Notes: a model not told the origin generated them from the letters alone. A stretch of DNA of 64,000 bases from Vreelandella arcis (GCF_900103865.1 NZ_FNII01000018.1:1-64000), one strand, 5' to 3'. Shown: positions 1-10,568, counted from the stretch's first letter. Program-made: numbers and translations.

Positions 1-128
1 TGCCTAACCACCTGACAAACCAAGGTTTTTACACCTCATCCACCACTGGCAACGCCGTGCGTCCCCGGCAGCGGATGCGTACTTTACGGCTTCACGGCCT
101 CGTTGGCAAGGGGGTTGTGACAGAAATT

Positions 129-1055
129 TTAGCTTTTCGGTTTTGCTTTACGCATAACAGCTAAAACAGGGCCTGAGCATACATAGGCACCAAACAGCAG
201 CAGCAGCATCACGGACGGCTCAACGGAGATCATAACGAACCCCAATACGACGGCGAGCAGCACAACAAAGGGCACCGGCTTTTTAAAGTCGAGATCTTTG
301 AAGCTGTAATAGCGAATATTACTCACCATCAGCACACCTGTTGCCGCCACAACCACTAGCATCAGTAGCTTGAAACCAAAGGCATCAGCGTCAAAGCTAT
401 GAAAGGTCCACACGCTGGCTGCCACTAGCGCAGCCGCGGAGGGGCTGGGCAAGCCGATAAACCATTTTTTATCCACGCTACCAATCTGGACGTTAAAACG
501 CGCCAACCGCAGTGCCGCACAGGCGACGTAGAGAAAGGCCACCACCCAGCCGGTTTTACCGATATCCTGCAAAATCCAGGTAAAGGCGACCAACGCGGGC
601 GCCATGCCGAAAGAAATCATATCGGCCAGGCTGTCGTATTCGGCACCGAATGCGCTTTGAGTATTCGTCATTCGCGCAACACGGCCATCCAAGCCATCCA
701 GCACCATGGCAATGAAGATAGCGACGGCCGCGGCAGTAAAATCGCCGTTGATCCCGGCCACTACTGCAAAAAAGCCTGAAAACAGCGCCGAGGTAGTAAA
801 TAGGTTAGGCAGCAGATAAATCCCCCGCCGACGAACTTTTTTACCGTCTTCTACCGCTTCTTCGACCACTTCAGTTTCACGCAAAAAGGCAGCCGCCAGA
901 TCTTCGTTGCCGACCACTTCTGACTGATCAGCAGCATTAGACTGTTCAGAATTTCTTTGATTTGAGCTGACCTGATCAGCGTCTGTCTGATCTGGGTTTG
1001 ACTGATCAGAGCTTGAGCGCTCTTGATCGCGAGCGTCCTGTGTCATAGGTTTCAT
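129..1055 (-). CDS. pssA: CDP-diacylglycerol–serine O-phosphatidyltransferase
   Basis: Makes phosphatidylserine from CDP-diacylglycerol and L-serine in the inner membrane, the first step to phosphatidylethanolamine. The CDP-alcohol phosphatidyltransferase signature is complete: D120, D123, G124, A127, R128, G137, D141 and D145 with canonical spacing. About six hydrophobic segments follow from residue 80 on. Odd: the first ~50 residues are a low-complexity D/Q/S/N tract with repeated DQ pairs, followed by an acidic stretch; the family core begins only near residue 75. ATG at 1055 or at 1046 could be the start; neither has a strong ribosome binding site. It lies downstream of ilvC on the same strand but is separated by a terminator, so it is probably its own unit. 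The family call is secure; the extension is unexplained. Confidence 0.93.
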   Translation of the reverse strand: MKPMTQDARDQERSSSDQSNPDQTDADQVSSNQRNSEQSNAADQSEVVGNEDLAAAFLRETEVVEEAVEDGKKVRRRGIYLLPNLFTTSALFSGFFAVVAGINGDFTAAAVAIFIAMVLDGLDGRVARMTNTQSAFGAEYDSLADMISFGMAPALVAFTWILQDIGKTGWVVAFLYVACAALRLARFNVQIGSVDKKWFIGLPSPSAAALVAASVWTFHSFDADAFGFKLLMLVVVAATGVLMVSNIRYYSFKDLDFKKPVPFVVLLAVVLGFVMISVEPSVMLLLLFGAYVCSGPVLAVMRKAKPKS

Positions 1056-1177
1056 CCAGTAAAAGTGAAGTCACGGGAACAGTAGTCGCTTTCATTCTAC
1101 ACGGTGAGCACCACTCAGCCAGCCAATTGCCCTGCGGGCCGTATAAACAGGGCCACAAAACCACCACTACACAAACA

Positions 1178-1212
1178 TAAACAAAACGGGGCGCGCTTAT
1201 GCACACCCCGTT
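1178..1212 (-). terminator. Rho-independent terminator after ilvC
   Basis: Seven-base arms (1185–1191 and 1206–1212) form a GC-rich stem that on the minus strand is followed by a T-rich run (1178–1184). It lies 34 bases past the ilvC stop codon and separates ilvC from pssA. Confidence 0.75.
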
Positions 1213-1245
1213 AAATGACTACCTACCGGCACTTACCCGGTACGC

Positions 1246-2316
<1,071 letters not shown>

Positions 2317-2395
2317 TCAGCGTTGATGGCCACCCCGTGCCGTCTTATGCAGCACTAGGATTTAGCGTTGAATTAACTCTACGCCACGCCACCTA

Positions 2396-2419
2396 TTGCG
2401 TAAAACGCTATATTTGCAA
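2396..2419. promoter_or_regulatory. Candidate IlvY operator between ilvC and ilvY
   Basis: The 192-base divergent intergenic region contains half-sites TTGC (2396–2399) and GCAA (2416–2419) arranged as an inverted repeat close to the ilvY start. This resembles the TTGCAA-type half-sites known for IlvY in enteric bacteria. The repeat is short and the assignment rests mainly on gene context. Confidence 0.35.
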
Positions 2420-2454
2420 CATACTATTTCTTATTATGAAACGTAGAATCACTT

Positions 2455-3342
2455 ATGGATTTTCGCTTACTCAAACATGTCGTCACCCTCGCTGAGACAC
2501 TCCATTTTGGTCGCGCCAGCGAGCTTTGCCACATTAGCCCCTCAACGCTGAGCCGCTCTATCCAGCAGGTAGAAACGGAACTGGGTACGCCGCTGTTTGA
2601 GCGTGACAACCGCCACGTAACACTGACTTCGCAAGGCGTCACGTTTCAGCACTACGCCCGAGACACACTGGAGCAGTGGGAAACGCAAAAACGCACGCTA
2701 GCCGCGACAACCCAACAGTTGCGTGGCGAAATCAGCATTTACTGCTCGGTTACTGCGAGCTATAGCTTTCTTTACGAGCTGTTGAGCGATGTGCGCATTC
2801 GCCATCCCGGTATTGAATTAAAGCTCCACACGGGCGATCCCGCTAACGCCATGACCCGCGTGCTGGATGGCATCGACGATATGGCGATTACGCCGCGCCC
2901 ACGCCTTCCGCCCAGCGCACTGGCATTTAAATCACTGACTCGCTCTCCTCTGGTCTTTATTGCACCGAATGAAGCCAATGACTGGCTACCACCTCAGCCG
3001 GAAAGCTCGACCGCCGAGCAATGGCAGGATGTGCCGATGATTCTTTCCGAGGCGGGGCTGTCCCGTGAATACGCCAACACTTGGTTCAAGGCCATGGGCA
3101 TAGCGCCGCGTATTTATGCCCAGGTGGCCGGCCATGAGGCGATTGTAAGCATGGTAGGGCTAGGCTTTGGGGTGGGTGTCGTGCCCAAAATCGTGCTGGA
3201 TAACAGCCCGCTGGCCGAACGCGTCCAGGTGCTTAACGTGAAGCCTGAACTGCCCCACTACGATGTCGGGCTATGCGTCCTCAACCGGCGTTTAAAAAAT
3301 CCCATGATTGATGCTTTGTGGGCAACCGTTAGCGAGCGGTAG
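2455..3342 (+). CDS. ilvY: LysR-type regulator, IlvY family
   Basis: Transcription factor of 295 residues with an N-terminal winged helix-turn-helix (residues 1–60, motif FGRASELCHISPSTLSRSI) and a LysR substrate-binding domain (about 92–290). Transcribed divergently from ilvC, the classic ilvY–ilvC arrangement; in the known family member, acetolactate or acetohydroxybutyrate bound to IlvY activates ilvC. The start codon has only a weak ribosome binding site, common for LysR genes. The IlvY call is based on sequence style plus the divergent partner. Confidence 0.9.
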   Translation: MDFRLLKHVVTLAETLHFGRASELCHISPSTLSRSIQQVETELGTPLFERDNRHVTLTSQGVTFQHYARDTLEQWETQKRTLAATTQQLRGEISIYCSVTASYSFLYELLSDVRIRHPGIELKLHTGDPANAMTRVLDGIDDMAITPRPRLPPSALAFKSLTRSPLVFIAPNEANDWLPPQPESSTAEQWQDVPMILSEAGLSREYANTWFKAMGIAPRIYAQVAGHEAIVSMVGLGFGVGVVPKIVLDNSPLAERVQVLNVKPELPHYDVGLCVLNRRLKNPMIDALWATVSER

Positions 3343-3357
3343 ATTAAGCCACCCATT

Positions 3358-3400
3358 AAAAACGCCGCTCCGGGGAGGAAGCGGCGCTTTTGCTTGCTTT
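3358..3400. terminator. Bidirectional terminator between ilvY and ilvN
   Basis: Arms 3363–3369 and 3380–3386 form a 7-bp GC stem with a purine-rich loop. T-rich sequence lies on both sides (plus strand to ~3400; minus strand 3358–3362), so it can serve both convergent genes. Confidence 0.75.
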
Positions 3401-3421
3401 TAAGGCTGCGTACTTTCGTGC

Positions 3422-3913
3422 TTAGAGCGATAACACCTTATCGCCCCGGGCAATACCCGACACCCCGGTACGCGCAACCTCAAGAATCCCCACCGGCGCC
3501 ATGGCCTGCAGGAAAGCATCCAGCTTGCCCGCATCGCCGGTGATCTGCACGGTATACAGGCTCGGCGTCACGTCGACGATCTGCGCACGGAAAATATCCA
3601 CCGTGCGCTTCACCTCGTCGCGGGCCGCGCCTAGCGCCTTGACCTTAACCAGCATCAGCTCGCGTTCGATATGGTTGCCTTCGGTGAGATCCACCAGCTT
3701 GACCACATCGATCAACTTGTTGAGATGCTTGGTGATTTGCTCGATCACCCGGTCGTCGCCCACGGTGGTGACCGTTAAACGCGACAGCGACGGGTCTTCT
3801 GTGGGTGCCACATTAAGCGTTTCAATGTTGAAGTTGCGCTGGGAAAACAGCCCGACCACACGTGACAACGCACCCGGTTCGTTTTCCATCAGAATCGAGA
3901 TGATATGACGCAT
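3422..3913 (-). CDS. ilvN: Acetolactate synthase small (regulatory) subunit
   Basis: Regulatory subunit that stimulates the catalytic subunit and confers valine feedback inhibition. The ACT domain occupies residues 1–75 (MRHIISILMENEPGALSRV at the start); the C-terminal ALS_ss_C domain follows to residue 163. The length matches the AHAS III type, often named ilvH. The start codon overlaps the ilvI stop by one base (TGATG, 3911–3915), giving translational coupling, as expected for subunits of one complex. It is the last gene of the unit, before the bidirectional hairpin at 3363–3386. Confidence 0.95.
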   Translation of the reverse strand: MRHIISILMENEPGALSRVVGLFSQRNFNIETLNVAPTEDPSLSRLTVTTVGDDRVIEQITKHLNKLIDVVKLVDLTEGNHIERELMLVKVKALGAARDEVKRTVDIFRAQIVDVTPSLYTVQITGDAGKLDAFLQAMAPVGILEVARTGVSGIARGDKVLSL

Positions 3914-5637
3914 CAGGTACGCTCCGTTTTAGACAGCAGCATGTCGCGCATGGCACCTAACGGCACCTGCATCGGATAGACGTGCTCAAAGGGGTCGACC
4001 TTCACGTCAAGAAACACCAGCTCATGCTTGTCAGCAAACGCTCGCTCTAGCGCCGGCTCCAACTCATCCAGCGTTGTCACAGTGATCGCGGTAAACCCAT
4101 ACGCCTCAATCAGCATGTGGAAGTCGGGCAGCGACTCCATATAAGAATGGGCGTGACGCGACTTGTAGTTCAAGTCCTGCCATTGGCGCACCATCCCAAG
4201 CGAGGCATTGTTGAGATTGACAATTTTGACGCCCACCCCGTACTGCTTACAGGTGGAGAGCTCCTGCATCATCATCTGGAAGCTACCCTCGCCGGTAACG
4301 CACACCACGTCATCATCCGGAAAGTTCTGTTTGATCCCCATGGCAGCGGGGAAGCCAAAGCCCATGGTGCCCAAACCACCCGAGGTAATCAGCCGGTTGG
4401 GTTTATCAAACTTGTAATACTGGGCGGCAAACATCTGGTGCTGGCCCACATCAGTGGTCACATAGGCTTCGCCCCGCGTCACGCGGCATAACGCTTCGAC
4501 TACTTCTTGCGGCTTAAGCACTTCACCAGGCTTGGATGGCTCGTAAAGCTTGCCTTCACGATCAGCGCGCCAGCCGTCAATTTTCTGCCACCAGTCGGTC
4601 AGCTCCTCAGGGTGGCCAATGGATTGGCCTTGCACCAAGCTGATCATTTCATTGATGACGCTGGATGCCGGCCCCACAATCGGCACGTCGGCGCGCACCG
4701 TTTTGGATATCGAACTCGGATCAACATCAACGTGAATGATTTTGGCTGTCGGGCAGAACTTAGAGGTGCTGTTAGTCACGCGGTCGTCAAAGCGCGCCCC
4801 AATGGCAATAATCAGGTCGGCATGATGCATGGCCATATTAGATTCATAGGAACCGTGCATACCCAACCAACCCAAACACTGCCGGTCACTTTGAGGATAC
4901 GAGCCAATACCCATCAGCGTGGTGGTAATCGGGTAACCCAACTGCTTGACCAGATCGGTCAAACCTTCGCTCGCCTTGCCCGTCACTACGCCACCGCCGG
5001 TGTAAAACACCGGACGCTTGGCTTTGAGCATCATCTCAACGGCTTTTTTGATCTGCCCCGTGTGGCCGCGCGTGACCGGGTTGTACGAGCGCATCTTGAC
5101 CTTTTTCGGATAGACGTACTCGTAGCGTTCAGTGGGTGCCGTCATATCTTTAGGGATATCAACGACGACAGGGCCCGGGCGGCCGGTGGCGGCTAAATAA
5201 AATGCCTTTTTGAGCACTTCCGGGATTTCGGCGGGGTGACGAATCGCAAAGCTGTGCTTCACGATCGGGCGGGTCACGCCGACGATATCGGTCTCTTGGA
5301 AAGCGTCTTCACCAATCAGGTGGCTCGCCACCTGGCCACACAGCACCACCATGGGAATCGAGTCCATGTAGGCGGTGGCAATGCCGGTCACGGCATTGGT
5401 GGCGCCAGGCCCTGACGTAACCAACACACAGCCCGGCTTGCCCGATGCACGAGCATAACCATCGGCAGCATGGGTGGCCGCTTGTTCGTGCCGCACCAGA
5501 ATGTGCTTCACTTTGTCTTGACGGAACAGCGCGTCATAAATATGCAACGCCGCGCCGCCAGGGTAACCATAAATGTATTCGACGCCCTCATCTTGCAAGA
5601 AGCGGGCGATCATATCTGCGCCGGAAAGCAATTCCAC
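3913..5637 (-). CDS. ilvI: Acetolactate synthase large (catalytic) subunit
   Basis: Thiamine-diphosphate enzyme condensing pyruvate with pyruvate or 2-ketobutyrate, the committed step of branched-chain amino acid synthesis. It has the catalytic glutamate region (YGYPGG…RHEQAATHAADGYARASG) near the N-terminus, the central FAD-binding region, and the ThDP motif GEGSFQ…NLNN near residue 440. I chose the GTG at 5637, with a GGGGAG ribosome binding site seven bases upstream. It gives a 574-residue protein starting (V)ELLSGADM, as in characterised homologues. The open frame extends 34 codons further upstream, but that part is unlike the family. A structured leader precedes it. Confidence 0.95.
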   Translation of the reverse strand: MELLSGADMIARFLQDEGVEYIYGYPGGAALHIYDALFRQDKVKHILVRHEQAATHAADGYARASGKPGCVLVTSGPGATNAVTGIATAYMDSIPMVVLCGQVASHLIGEDAFQETDIVGVTRPIVKHSFAIRHPAEIPEVLKKAFYLAATGRPGPVVVDIPKDMTAPTERYEYVYPKKVKMRSYNPVTRGHTGQIKKAVEMMLKAKRPVFYTGGGVVTGKASEGLTDLVKQLGYPITTTLMGIGSYPQSDRQCLGWLGMHGSYESNMAMHHADLIIAIGARFDDRVTNSTSKFCPTAKIIHVDVDPSSISKTVRADVPIVGPASSVINEMISLVQGQSIGHPEELTDWWQKIDGWRADREGKLYEPSKPGEVLKPQEVVEALCRVTRGEAYVTTDVGQHQMFAAQYYKFDKPNRLITSGGLGTMGFGFPAAMGIKQNFPDDDVVCVTGEGSFQMMMQELSTCKQYGVGVKIVNLNNASLGMVRQWQDLNYKSRHAHSYMESLPDFHMLIEAYGFTAITVTTLDELEPALERAFADKHELVFLDVKVDPFEHVYPMQVPLGAMRDMLLSKTERT

Positions 5638-6040
5638 AGTGTTTCTCCCCTGGAGGTCTCGAGTGCGATCCGCAGACGATTCTACGGTGTCGAGTGCGGC
5701 GGTATGCCGCTGCCGGCCCATGCCGGCACCTGATGCCAAACCCTGGCATATGGCCCGGTTAGGGCCTGCACTCTCATCGGGAAACCTGATTCATGCCAAC
5801 ACAAATCAGCGATTCCCTTTCACGGCGGTTTACCGTGTCGGGGCGTTGGCCAGGTTCAGGCGGTTAGCCCAAGCCCGGAAATCCTTCGGCGGGTAAAGGC
5901 CTTCGCCTACCCTTCGCGCGGGGATAAGGGGTTGCCCGTTGGTTCCGCGCCCGCAAATCAGGAACCCACAAGATTCCATTAGCATCCTCAGCCTGTCAAC
6001 CTTCGATCAAATTAAAGGCCATAAACAGCGGGCACTGGCG
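5638..6040 (-). promoter_or_regulatory. Long structured leader upstream of ilvI
   Basis: About 400 bases without an established gene lie between the clpB terminator and the ilvI start. On the minus strand there is a TTGACA box at 5994–5999, a short open frame (5830–5985), then several adjoining inverted repeats between about 5700 and 5770 (TGCCGGC/GCCGGCA type and TGCCA…TGGCA). No T-run typical of a simple attenuator follows them. The length and folding suggest cis-regulation of the acetolactate synthase genes, but no known leader family was recognised. Confidence 0.4.
5830..5985 (-). CDS. Possible 51-residue small ORF in the ilvI leader
   Basis: ATG at 5985 with a GAGG motif just upstream opens a 51-codon frame ending TAA at 5830. 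The product has a Pro/Arg/Leu-rich middle, an aromatic cluster (YPPKDFRAWANRL) and no membrane segment or signal peptide. It is not enriched in runs of Leu, Ile or Val, so it does not look like a classical attenuation peptide. If the TTGACA at 5994–5999 is a real −35 box, transcription would start inside the frame, which argues against translation. Function unknown; existence uncertain. Confidence 0.25.
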   Translation of the reverse strand: MLMESCGFLICGRGTNGQPLIPARRVGEGLYPPKDFRAWANRLNLANAPTR

Positions 6041-6076
6041 TAAAAAAAAGCCCCGCTGGCAACGCCAAGCGGGGCT
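6041..6076 (-). terminator. Rho-independent terminator after clpB
   Basis: Perfect 9-bp stem (6049–6057 with 6068–6076, AGCCCCGCT/AGCGGGGCT) followed on the minus strand by eight T residues. It lies about 20 bases beyond the clpB stop codon. Confidence 0.92.
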
Positions 6077-6095
6077 GAACGGCAAATGGCAGGTA

Positions 6096-8690
6096 TTAAC
6101 TAAACACCAACTTACCGTCTTGCGCACTGATATGGATGGTATCTCCCGGCGAGAATTTGCCAGCCAACAAATCCTGCGCCAAAGGGTTCTCTATGCGGCT
6201 TTGAATGGCCCGCTTCAGTGGCCTTGCGCCATATACCGGGTCAAAGCCTACAACGGCCAGCTGTGCCATGGCGTCGTCGCTAACCTCAAGGCTTAACTCG
6301 TGCTCGGCCAGACGCACTTTCAAACGCTCTAATTGAATAGCGGCAATCGCCTGGATTTGCTCTTGGCCAAGCGCATGGAAGACCACCACTTCATCGATGC
6401 GGTTAATCAACTCAGGCCGGAAGTGATTACCGACCACGTCCATTACCGCGCTTTTCATCAACTCGTAGTCACTGTCTTTATCAATACCAGCGTCGCCGCC
6501 CATACGCTGGATAATGTCTGACCCCATATTGGAGGTCATGACAATGACCGTGTTGCGGAAGTCCACCGTGCGGCCCTGGCCATCAGTGAGGCGACCGTCC
6601 TCAAGCACCTGTAAGAGGATATTAAACACATCCGGGTGGGCCTTTTCGACCTCATCCAGCAGCATCACCGAGTAAGGCTTACGGCGCACGGCTTCGGTTA
6701 AGTAACCGCCCTCTTCGTAACCCACATAACCAGGCGGGGCACCGATCAAGCGAGCCACGGAATGCTTCTCCATGAACTCCGACATATCGATCCGCACCAT
6801 GGCTTCCTCGGTGTCGAACAGGTAGTTGGCAAGCGACTTACATAGCTCGGTTTTGCCCACCCCCGTCGGGCCGAGGAATAGGAAGGAACCATTGGGGCGG
6901 TTGGGGTCGGCCAGGCCCGCCCGTGAGCGGCGTACAGCGTTGGCGACGGCCTCGACGGCTTCGTTCTGGCCAATCACGCGCTCGTGCAGCGCGTCTTCCA
7001 TACGCAGCAGCTTGTCCCGCTCGCCTTCCAACATCTTGGCCACCGGAATACCCGTCCAGCGGGAAACTACCTCAGCGATTTCTTCTTCCGTCACGTTGGA
7101 ACGTAGTAGTTGGTGGCTAGACGTATCCGCTTCGTCTTCACTGCTTTGGGCAATTTTCTTTTCAAGTTCAGGAATTTTGCCGTACTGGATTTCCGACATG
7201 CGGCCCAAGTCGCCCTGGCGGCGTGCCTGTTCCAAATCGATACGCGCCTGCTCAAGCTCGGCTTTAAACTGCGCCGCGCCCTGAATGCTGGCCTTTTCCG
7301 CTTTCCAGATTTCATCCAGGTTAGCGTACTCGCGCTCCAACTCGTGGATCTGATTATTGAGGCCTTCCAAGCGCTTTTTGGTGGCTTCGTCAGTCTCTTT
7401 TTTCAGCGCTTCGCGCTCCATCTTGAGCTGGATTAAGCGACGATCGAGCTTATCCATCTCTTCGGGTTTGGAATCCAACTCCATGCGAATACGCGAAGCG
7501 GCCTCGTCGATCAGATCGATGGCTTTATCGGGCAACTGACGATCGGTGATATAGCGCGTAGAGAGCTTGGCGGCGGCTATAATCGCTGAGTCGGTGATAT
7601 CCACACCATGGTGCACTTCGTAGCGTTCCTTCAAACCACGCAGAATCGCCACGGTATCTTCTTCCGTGGGCTCGTCGACCAGCACTTTCTGGAAGCGCCG
7701 CTCCAGGGCGGCATCTTTCTCGATATACTTGCGGTATTCATCCAGCGTGGTGGCCCCGACGCAGTGCAACTCCCCCCGCGCCAGCGCTGGCTTGAGCATA
7801 TTGCCCGCGTCCATGGCTCCTTCGGCTTTGCCTGCGCCAACCATGGTGTGCAGCTCATCAACGAACAGGATGACCCGCCCTTCTTCCTGGGCTAGCTCTT
7901 TGAGCACGGCTTTGAGGCGCTCTTCGAACTCACCGCGGAACTTGGCGCCCGCCAATAGCGAGCCCATATCCAGTGATAGTACACGCTTGTCTTTTAAACC
8001 TTCAGGCACTTCGCCATCGACAATCCGCTGCGCCAAGCCTTCGACAATGGCGGTTTTACCTACACCCGGCTCACCAATGAGCACAGGGTTGTTTTTGGTA
8101 CGCCGCTGCAATACCTGAATGGTACGGCGAATTTCGTCGTCGCGACCGATCACCGGATCCAGCTTACCGTCCAGAGCGCGCTGATTAAGATCCAAGGTGT
8201 ACTTATTGAGGGCTTCGCGTTGGTCTTCGGCGTTGGGATCATCAACGGATTCACCACCGCGCAGGCTGTTAATCGCGGCTTCAAGCGTTTTTCGGTTGAT
8301 CCCGGCTGATTTAAGCAGCTTGGTCACCGCCGAATTCATTTCCAACGCTGCCAGCAGGACGAGTTCACTGGCGATAAACTGATCGCCGCGCTTTTGCGCT
8401 TCGCGATCGGTTAAGTTAAATAGTTTGATAAAGTCCCGCGATGGCTGCACCTCACCATCGAACTGCCCTACTTGGGGCAAATCGTCCAACTGTTGGACTA
8501 ACCCATCACGCAGACGCGAACTGCTGCCCTCGGCTTTTTCAATCAGGGCTTTAATGCCGGTGTCTTTGGTATCCAGCAACGCCAGCAGTAGATGGGCGGG
8601 TTCAAGCTGATTGTGCCCGCGGCCCACGGCAAGAGATTGCGCCTCGGCAACGGCAGCTTGCAGCTTGGCGGTAAATTTATCGAATCGCAT
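6096..8690 (-). CDS. clpB: ATP-dependent disaggregase chaperone ClpB
   Basis: Hexameric AAA+ machine that, with DnaK/DnaJ/GrpE, pulls polypeptides out of aggregates after heat stress. Domain order: Clp N-domain (1–145), first AAA+ module with Walker A GEPGVGKT (about 206), the long M-domain coiled coil (about 400–525, Glu/Lys/Arg-rich), second AAA+ module with Walker A GPTGVGKT (about 607), and the D2-small domain. The length of 864 residues is standard. The ATG at 8690 has an AGGAGG ribosome binding site. A sigma-32-type promoter lies about 95–125 bases upstream and a strong terminator follows. Confidence 0.98.
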   Translation of the reverse strand: MRFDKFTAKLQAAVAEAQSLAVGRGHNQLEPAHLLLALLDTKDTGIKALIEKAEGSSSRLRDGLVQQLDDLPQVGQFDGEVQPSRDFIKLFNLTDREAQKRGDQFIASELVLLAALEMNSAVTKLLKSAGINRKTLEAAINSLRGGESVDDPNAEDQREALNKYTLDLNQRALDGKLDPVIGRDDEIRRTIQVLQRRTKNNPVLIGEPGVGKTAIVEGLAQRIVDGEVPEGLKDKRVLSLDMGSLLAGAKFRGEFEERLKAVLKELAQEEGRVILFVDELHTMVGAGKAEGAMDAGNMLKPALARGELHCVGATTLDEYRKYIEKDAALERRFQKVLVDEPTEEDTVAILRGLKERYEVHHGVDITDSAIIAAAKLSTRYITDRQLPDKAIDLIDEAASRIRMELDSKPEEMDKLDRRLIQLKMEREALKKETDEATKKRLEGLNNQIHELEREYANLDEIWKAEKASIQGAAQFKAELEQARIDLEQARRQGDLGRMSEIQYGKIPELEKKIAQSSEDEADTSSHQLLRSNVTEEEIAEVVSRWTGIPVAKMLEGERDKLLRMEDALHERVIGQNEAVEAVANAVRRSRAGLADPNRPNGSFLFLGPTGVGKTELCKSLANYLFDTEEAMVRIDMSEFMEKHSVARLIGAPPGYVGYEEGGYLTEAVRRKPYSVMLLDEVEKAHPDVFNILLQVLEDGRLTDGQGRTVDFRNTVIVMTSNMGSDIIQRMGGDAGIDKDSDYELMKSAVMDVVGNHFRPELINRIDEVVVFHALGQEQIQAIAAIQLERLKVRLAEHELSLEVSDDAMAQLAVVGFDPVYGARPLKRAIQSRIENPLAQDLLAGKFSPGDTIHISAQDGKLVFS

Positions 8691-8782
8691 TATATTCCTC
8701 CTGGGGGTGGCCGCGCGTTTGGACGCGCGTCGTATCCCGATAACCTGTCGTTAAACGTGCTAATCACGATTGGCTTGACAAG

Positions 8783-8813
8783 TTAAATGGCGTCGGTCCC
8801 AGGAGGTTTCAAG
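8783..8813 (-). promoter_or_regulatory. Heat-shock (sigma-32-type) promoter of clpB
   Basis: On the minus strand CTTGAAA (8807–8813) is followed after 16 bases by CCATTTAA (8783–8790). This closely matches the known sigma-32 elements CTTGAA and CCCCATnT. It lies between pgeF and clpB in the correct orientation, as expected for a heat-shock chaperone gene. Confidence 0.7.
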
Positions 8814-8836
8814 TGGAAGGCTTGATGTCTGTGGAT

Positions 8837-9592
8837 TTACTTGATCCAGATCACGGTTGCCATTCTTCCCGTTTGCCCGCCGTCGCGTCGGTAAGAATAA
8901 AAGCGCGACTCACAGGCGGTACAAAAGTGACCACCGCTGATGTGATGAATGCCTAACGCCTCAAGGCGAAAGCGGGCCAAGCGATAAAGATCAGCCATGT
9001 GATGACCTAAGCGATAAGGGCTATGATCGAACGCATCGGCGGTTTCAGGCTGAACCGCCACAAAGGCATCGTGCACTTCCGGGCCAACTTCAAACTGCGC
9101 GTTAGAAATTGCCGGCCCTAACCACACCAAAAGATCGTCAGGGTCGCTGTTCATCGCCGCCACGGTGGCTTCCAGCACCCCCTTTGCCAACCCACGCCAG
9201 CCCGCGTGAGCGACCGCGACCTGAGTGCCTTGGCGATTACAAAACAGTACCGGCAGACAGTCCGCCGTTAAAACCACGCAAGCATAATCGTTACTGGTGG
9301 CAACCGCCGCGTCGGCTTCCGGTGGCTCGGCCCGATAGGCCTGCTGCACCCGCGCGCCATGGGTCTGATTAAGCCACTGCAGCGGTCGCTCATCACCCAC
9401 CTCTTTCTGCAGTAGGCGACGACATAATGCCACGTGGTCTGGGTTATCGCCCACATGAGACGCCGGATTGAAGGCCGCAAAGTCTTCCTGACTCGGCCCC
9501 GCCTCCCGCGTGGTAACAAACGCGCCCACGTTATCTGGGGCTGGCCAGTCGGGAAGCAGCAGCGTTGGTTTTAAATTAATCGCGTCGCTCAT
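8837..9592 (-). CDS. pgeF: Peptidoglycan editing factor / YfiH family protein
   Basis: DUF152/YfiH family (old name polyphenol oxidase or laccase domain). In E. coli PgeF removes wrongly incorporated L-Ser from UDP-MurNAc; other members act as Zn-dependent purine nucleoside phosphorylase or adenosine deaminase. The family's metal-site motifs are present: NQTHGARV near residue 77, TADCLPVLF near 115 and AHAGWRGLAKG near 132. The length of 251 residues is usual. The start overlaps the rluD stop by four bases (ATGA), so the two are translationally coupled, a common gene pair. Confidence 0.92.
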   Translation of the reverse strand: MSDAINLKPTLLLPDWPAPDNVGAFVTTREAGPSQEDFAAFNPASHVGDNPDHVALCRRLLQKEVGDERPLQWLNQTHGARVQQAYRAEPPEADAAVATSNDYACVVLTADCLPVLFCNRQGTQVAVAHAGWRGLAKGVLEATVAAMNSDPDDLLVWLGPAISNAQFEVGPEVHDAFVAVQPETADAFDHSPYRLGHHMADLYRLARFRLEALGIHHISGGHFCTACESRFYSYRRDGGQTGRMATVIWIK

Positions 9593-10548
9593 TGCATGGT
9601 CTCGCTATCGTCGCGCAGGTAGTCCAACAACATTAGTAGATCATCGGGCAAGTCAGCATGAAAAGTAAGCGTTGCACCGCTAACGGGGTGCACAAAGCGA
9701 AGCTTGCGCGCGTGTAATGCCTGGCGGGGAAACTCACGCAGGATTTCTTTCAGCGGCTCAGCAGCCCCTGGCGGTAATTTGGCGCGCCCGCCATAAAGCG
9801 GGTCGCCAATCAGCGGGTAGCGGGCATGCGCCATGTGAACGCGGATTTGGTGGGTGCGCCCGGTTTCAAGCTTACAGCGAACGTGGGTATGAGCACGAAA
9901 ACGCTCGACCACGCGAAAGTGGGTCACCGCTGCTTTACCCGAGGCGGTCACCGCTTGGCGCTTACGATCTTTGGGATGACGACCAATCGGCGCATCAATG
10001 GTATTGCCGGCGATCGGCTTGCCAATCACCACCGCATCGTATTGGCGAGAAACACTGCGCGCCTGTAGCTGCTCAACCAAGGCGGTTTGCGCGGGCAGCG
10101 TCTTGGCCACCATCATCAACCCGGTGGTGTCTTTATCAAGCCGATGAACGATGCCCGCCCGCGGCACTTCGGCAAGCGCGGGATGATGATGCAGCAGCGC
10201 ATTCAGTAAGGTGCCATCCGGGTTGCCTGCCGCCGGGTGGACCACCATCCCCGCAGGCTTATTGACCACCATCACGGCATCGTCTTCAAAAACAATATCC
10301 AGCGGTATGGCCTGTGGCTCAAAGCGCGTATCCTCTTCGAGCGTCGCCTGCAGCGCCAATACCTCGTGGCCGTGGAGTTTGGCTTTCGGCTTGGCTTGCG
10401 CGCCGTCCACCGTCAGCTCGCCCGTATTGATCCACGCTTTTAACCGTTCACGGGAATAATCGCTGAATAATTCGGCCGCCGCTTGGTCCAAACGGGCACC
10501 GGCCAATGAGGTTGGCACCCGTTGCGTAGCTTCAACACTGCGAGGCAT
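9589..10548 (-). CDS. rluD: 23S rRNA pseudouridine(1911/1915/1917) synthase RluD
   Basis: Isomerises three uridines in helix 69 of 23S rRNA and aids ribosome assembly. An N-terminal S4 RNA-binding domain (about 18–75) precedes the RluA-type catalytic domain with HRLDKDTTGL, catalytic Asp at 138. The length of 319 residues is close to E. coli RluD. First gene of the rluD–pgeF pair and divergent from bamD, an arrangement widely conserved in gammaproteobacteria. A 10-bp inverted repeat lies in its 5′ region. Confidence 0.95.
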   Translation of the reverse strand: MPRSVEATQRVPTSLAGARLDQAAAELFSDYSRERLKAWINTGELTVDGAQAKPKAKLHGHEVLALQATLEEDTRFEPQAIPLDIVFEDDAVMVVNKPAGMVVHPAAGNPDGTLLNALLHHHPALAEVPRAGIVHRLDKDTTGLMMVAKTLPAQTALVEQLQARSVSRQYDAVVIGKPIAGNTIDAPIGRHPKDRKRQAVTASGKAAVTHFRVVERFRAHTHVRCKLETGRTHQIRVHMAHARYPLIGDPLYGGRAKLPPGAAEPLKEILREFPRQALHARKLRFVHPVSGATLTFHADLPDDLLMLLDYLRDDSETMQ

Positions 10549-10568
10549 GGGATAATTTCCTTTGACGA

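Noticed and set aside
1..128. Imperfect inverted repeat (GGCAACG…CGTTGGC type) downstream of pssA
   Set aside because: It suggests a folded RNA or the start of another unit, but it is imperfect, matches no RNA family I know and is cut by the window edge.
1006..1206. 66-residue open frame between ilvC and pssA
   Set aside because: Overlaps the ilvC terminator and the pssA start; composition not protein-like.
4507..5196. 229-residue open frame on the plus strand
   Set aside because: Antisense shadow of ilvI.
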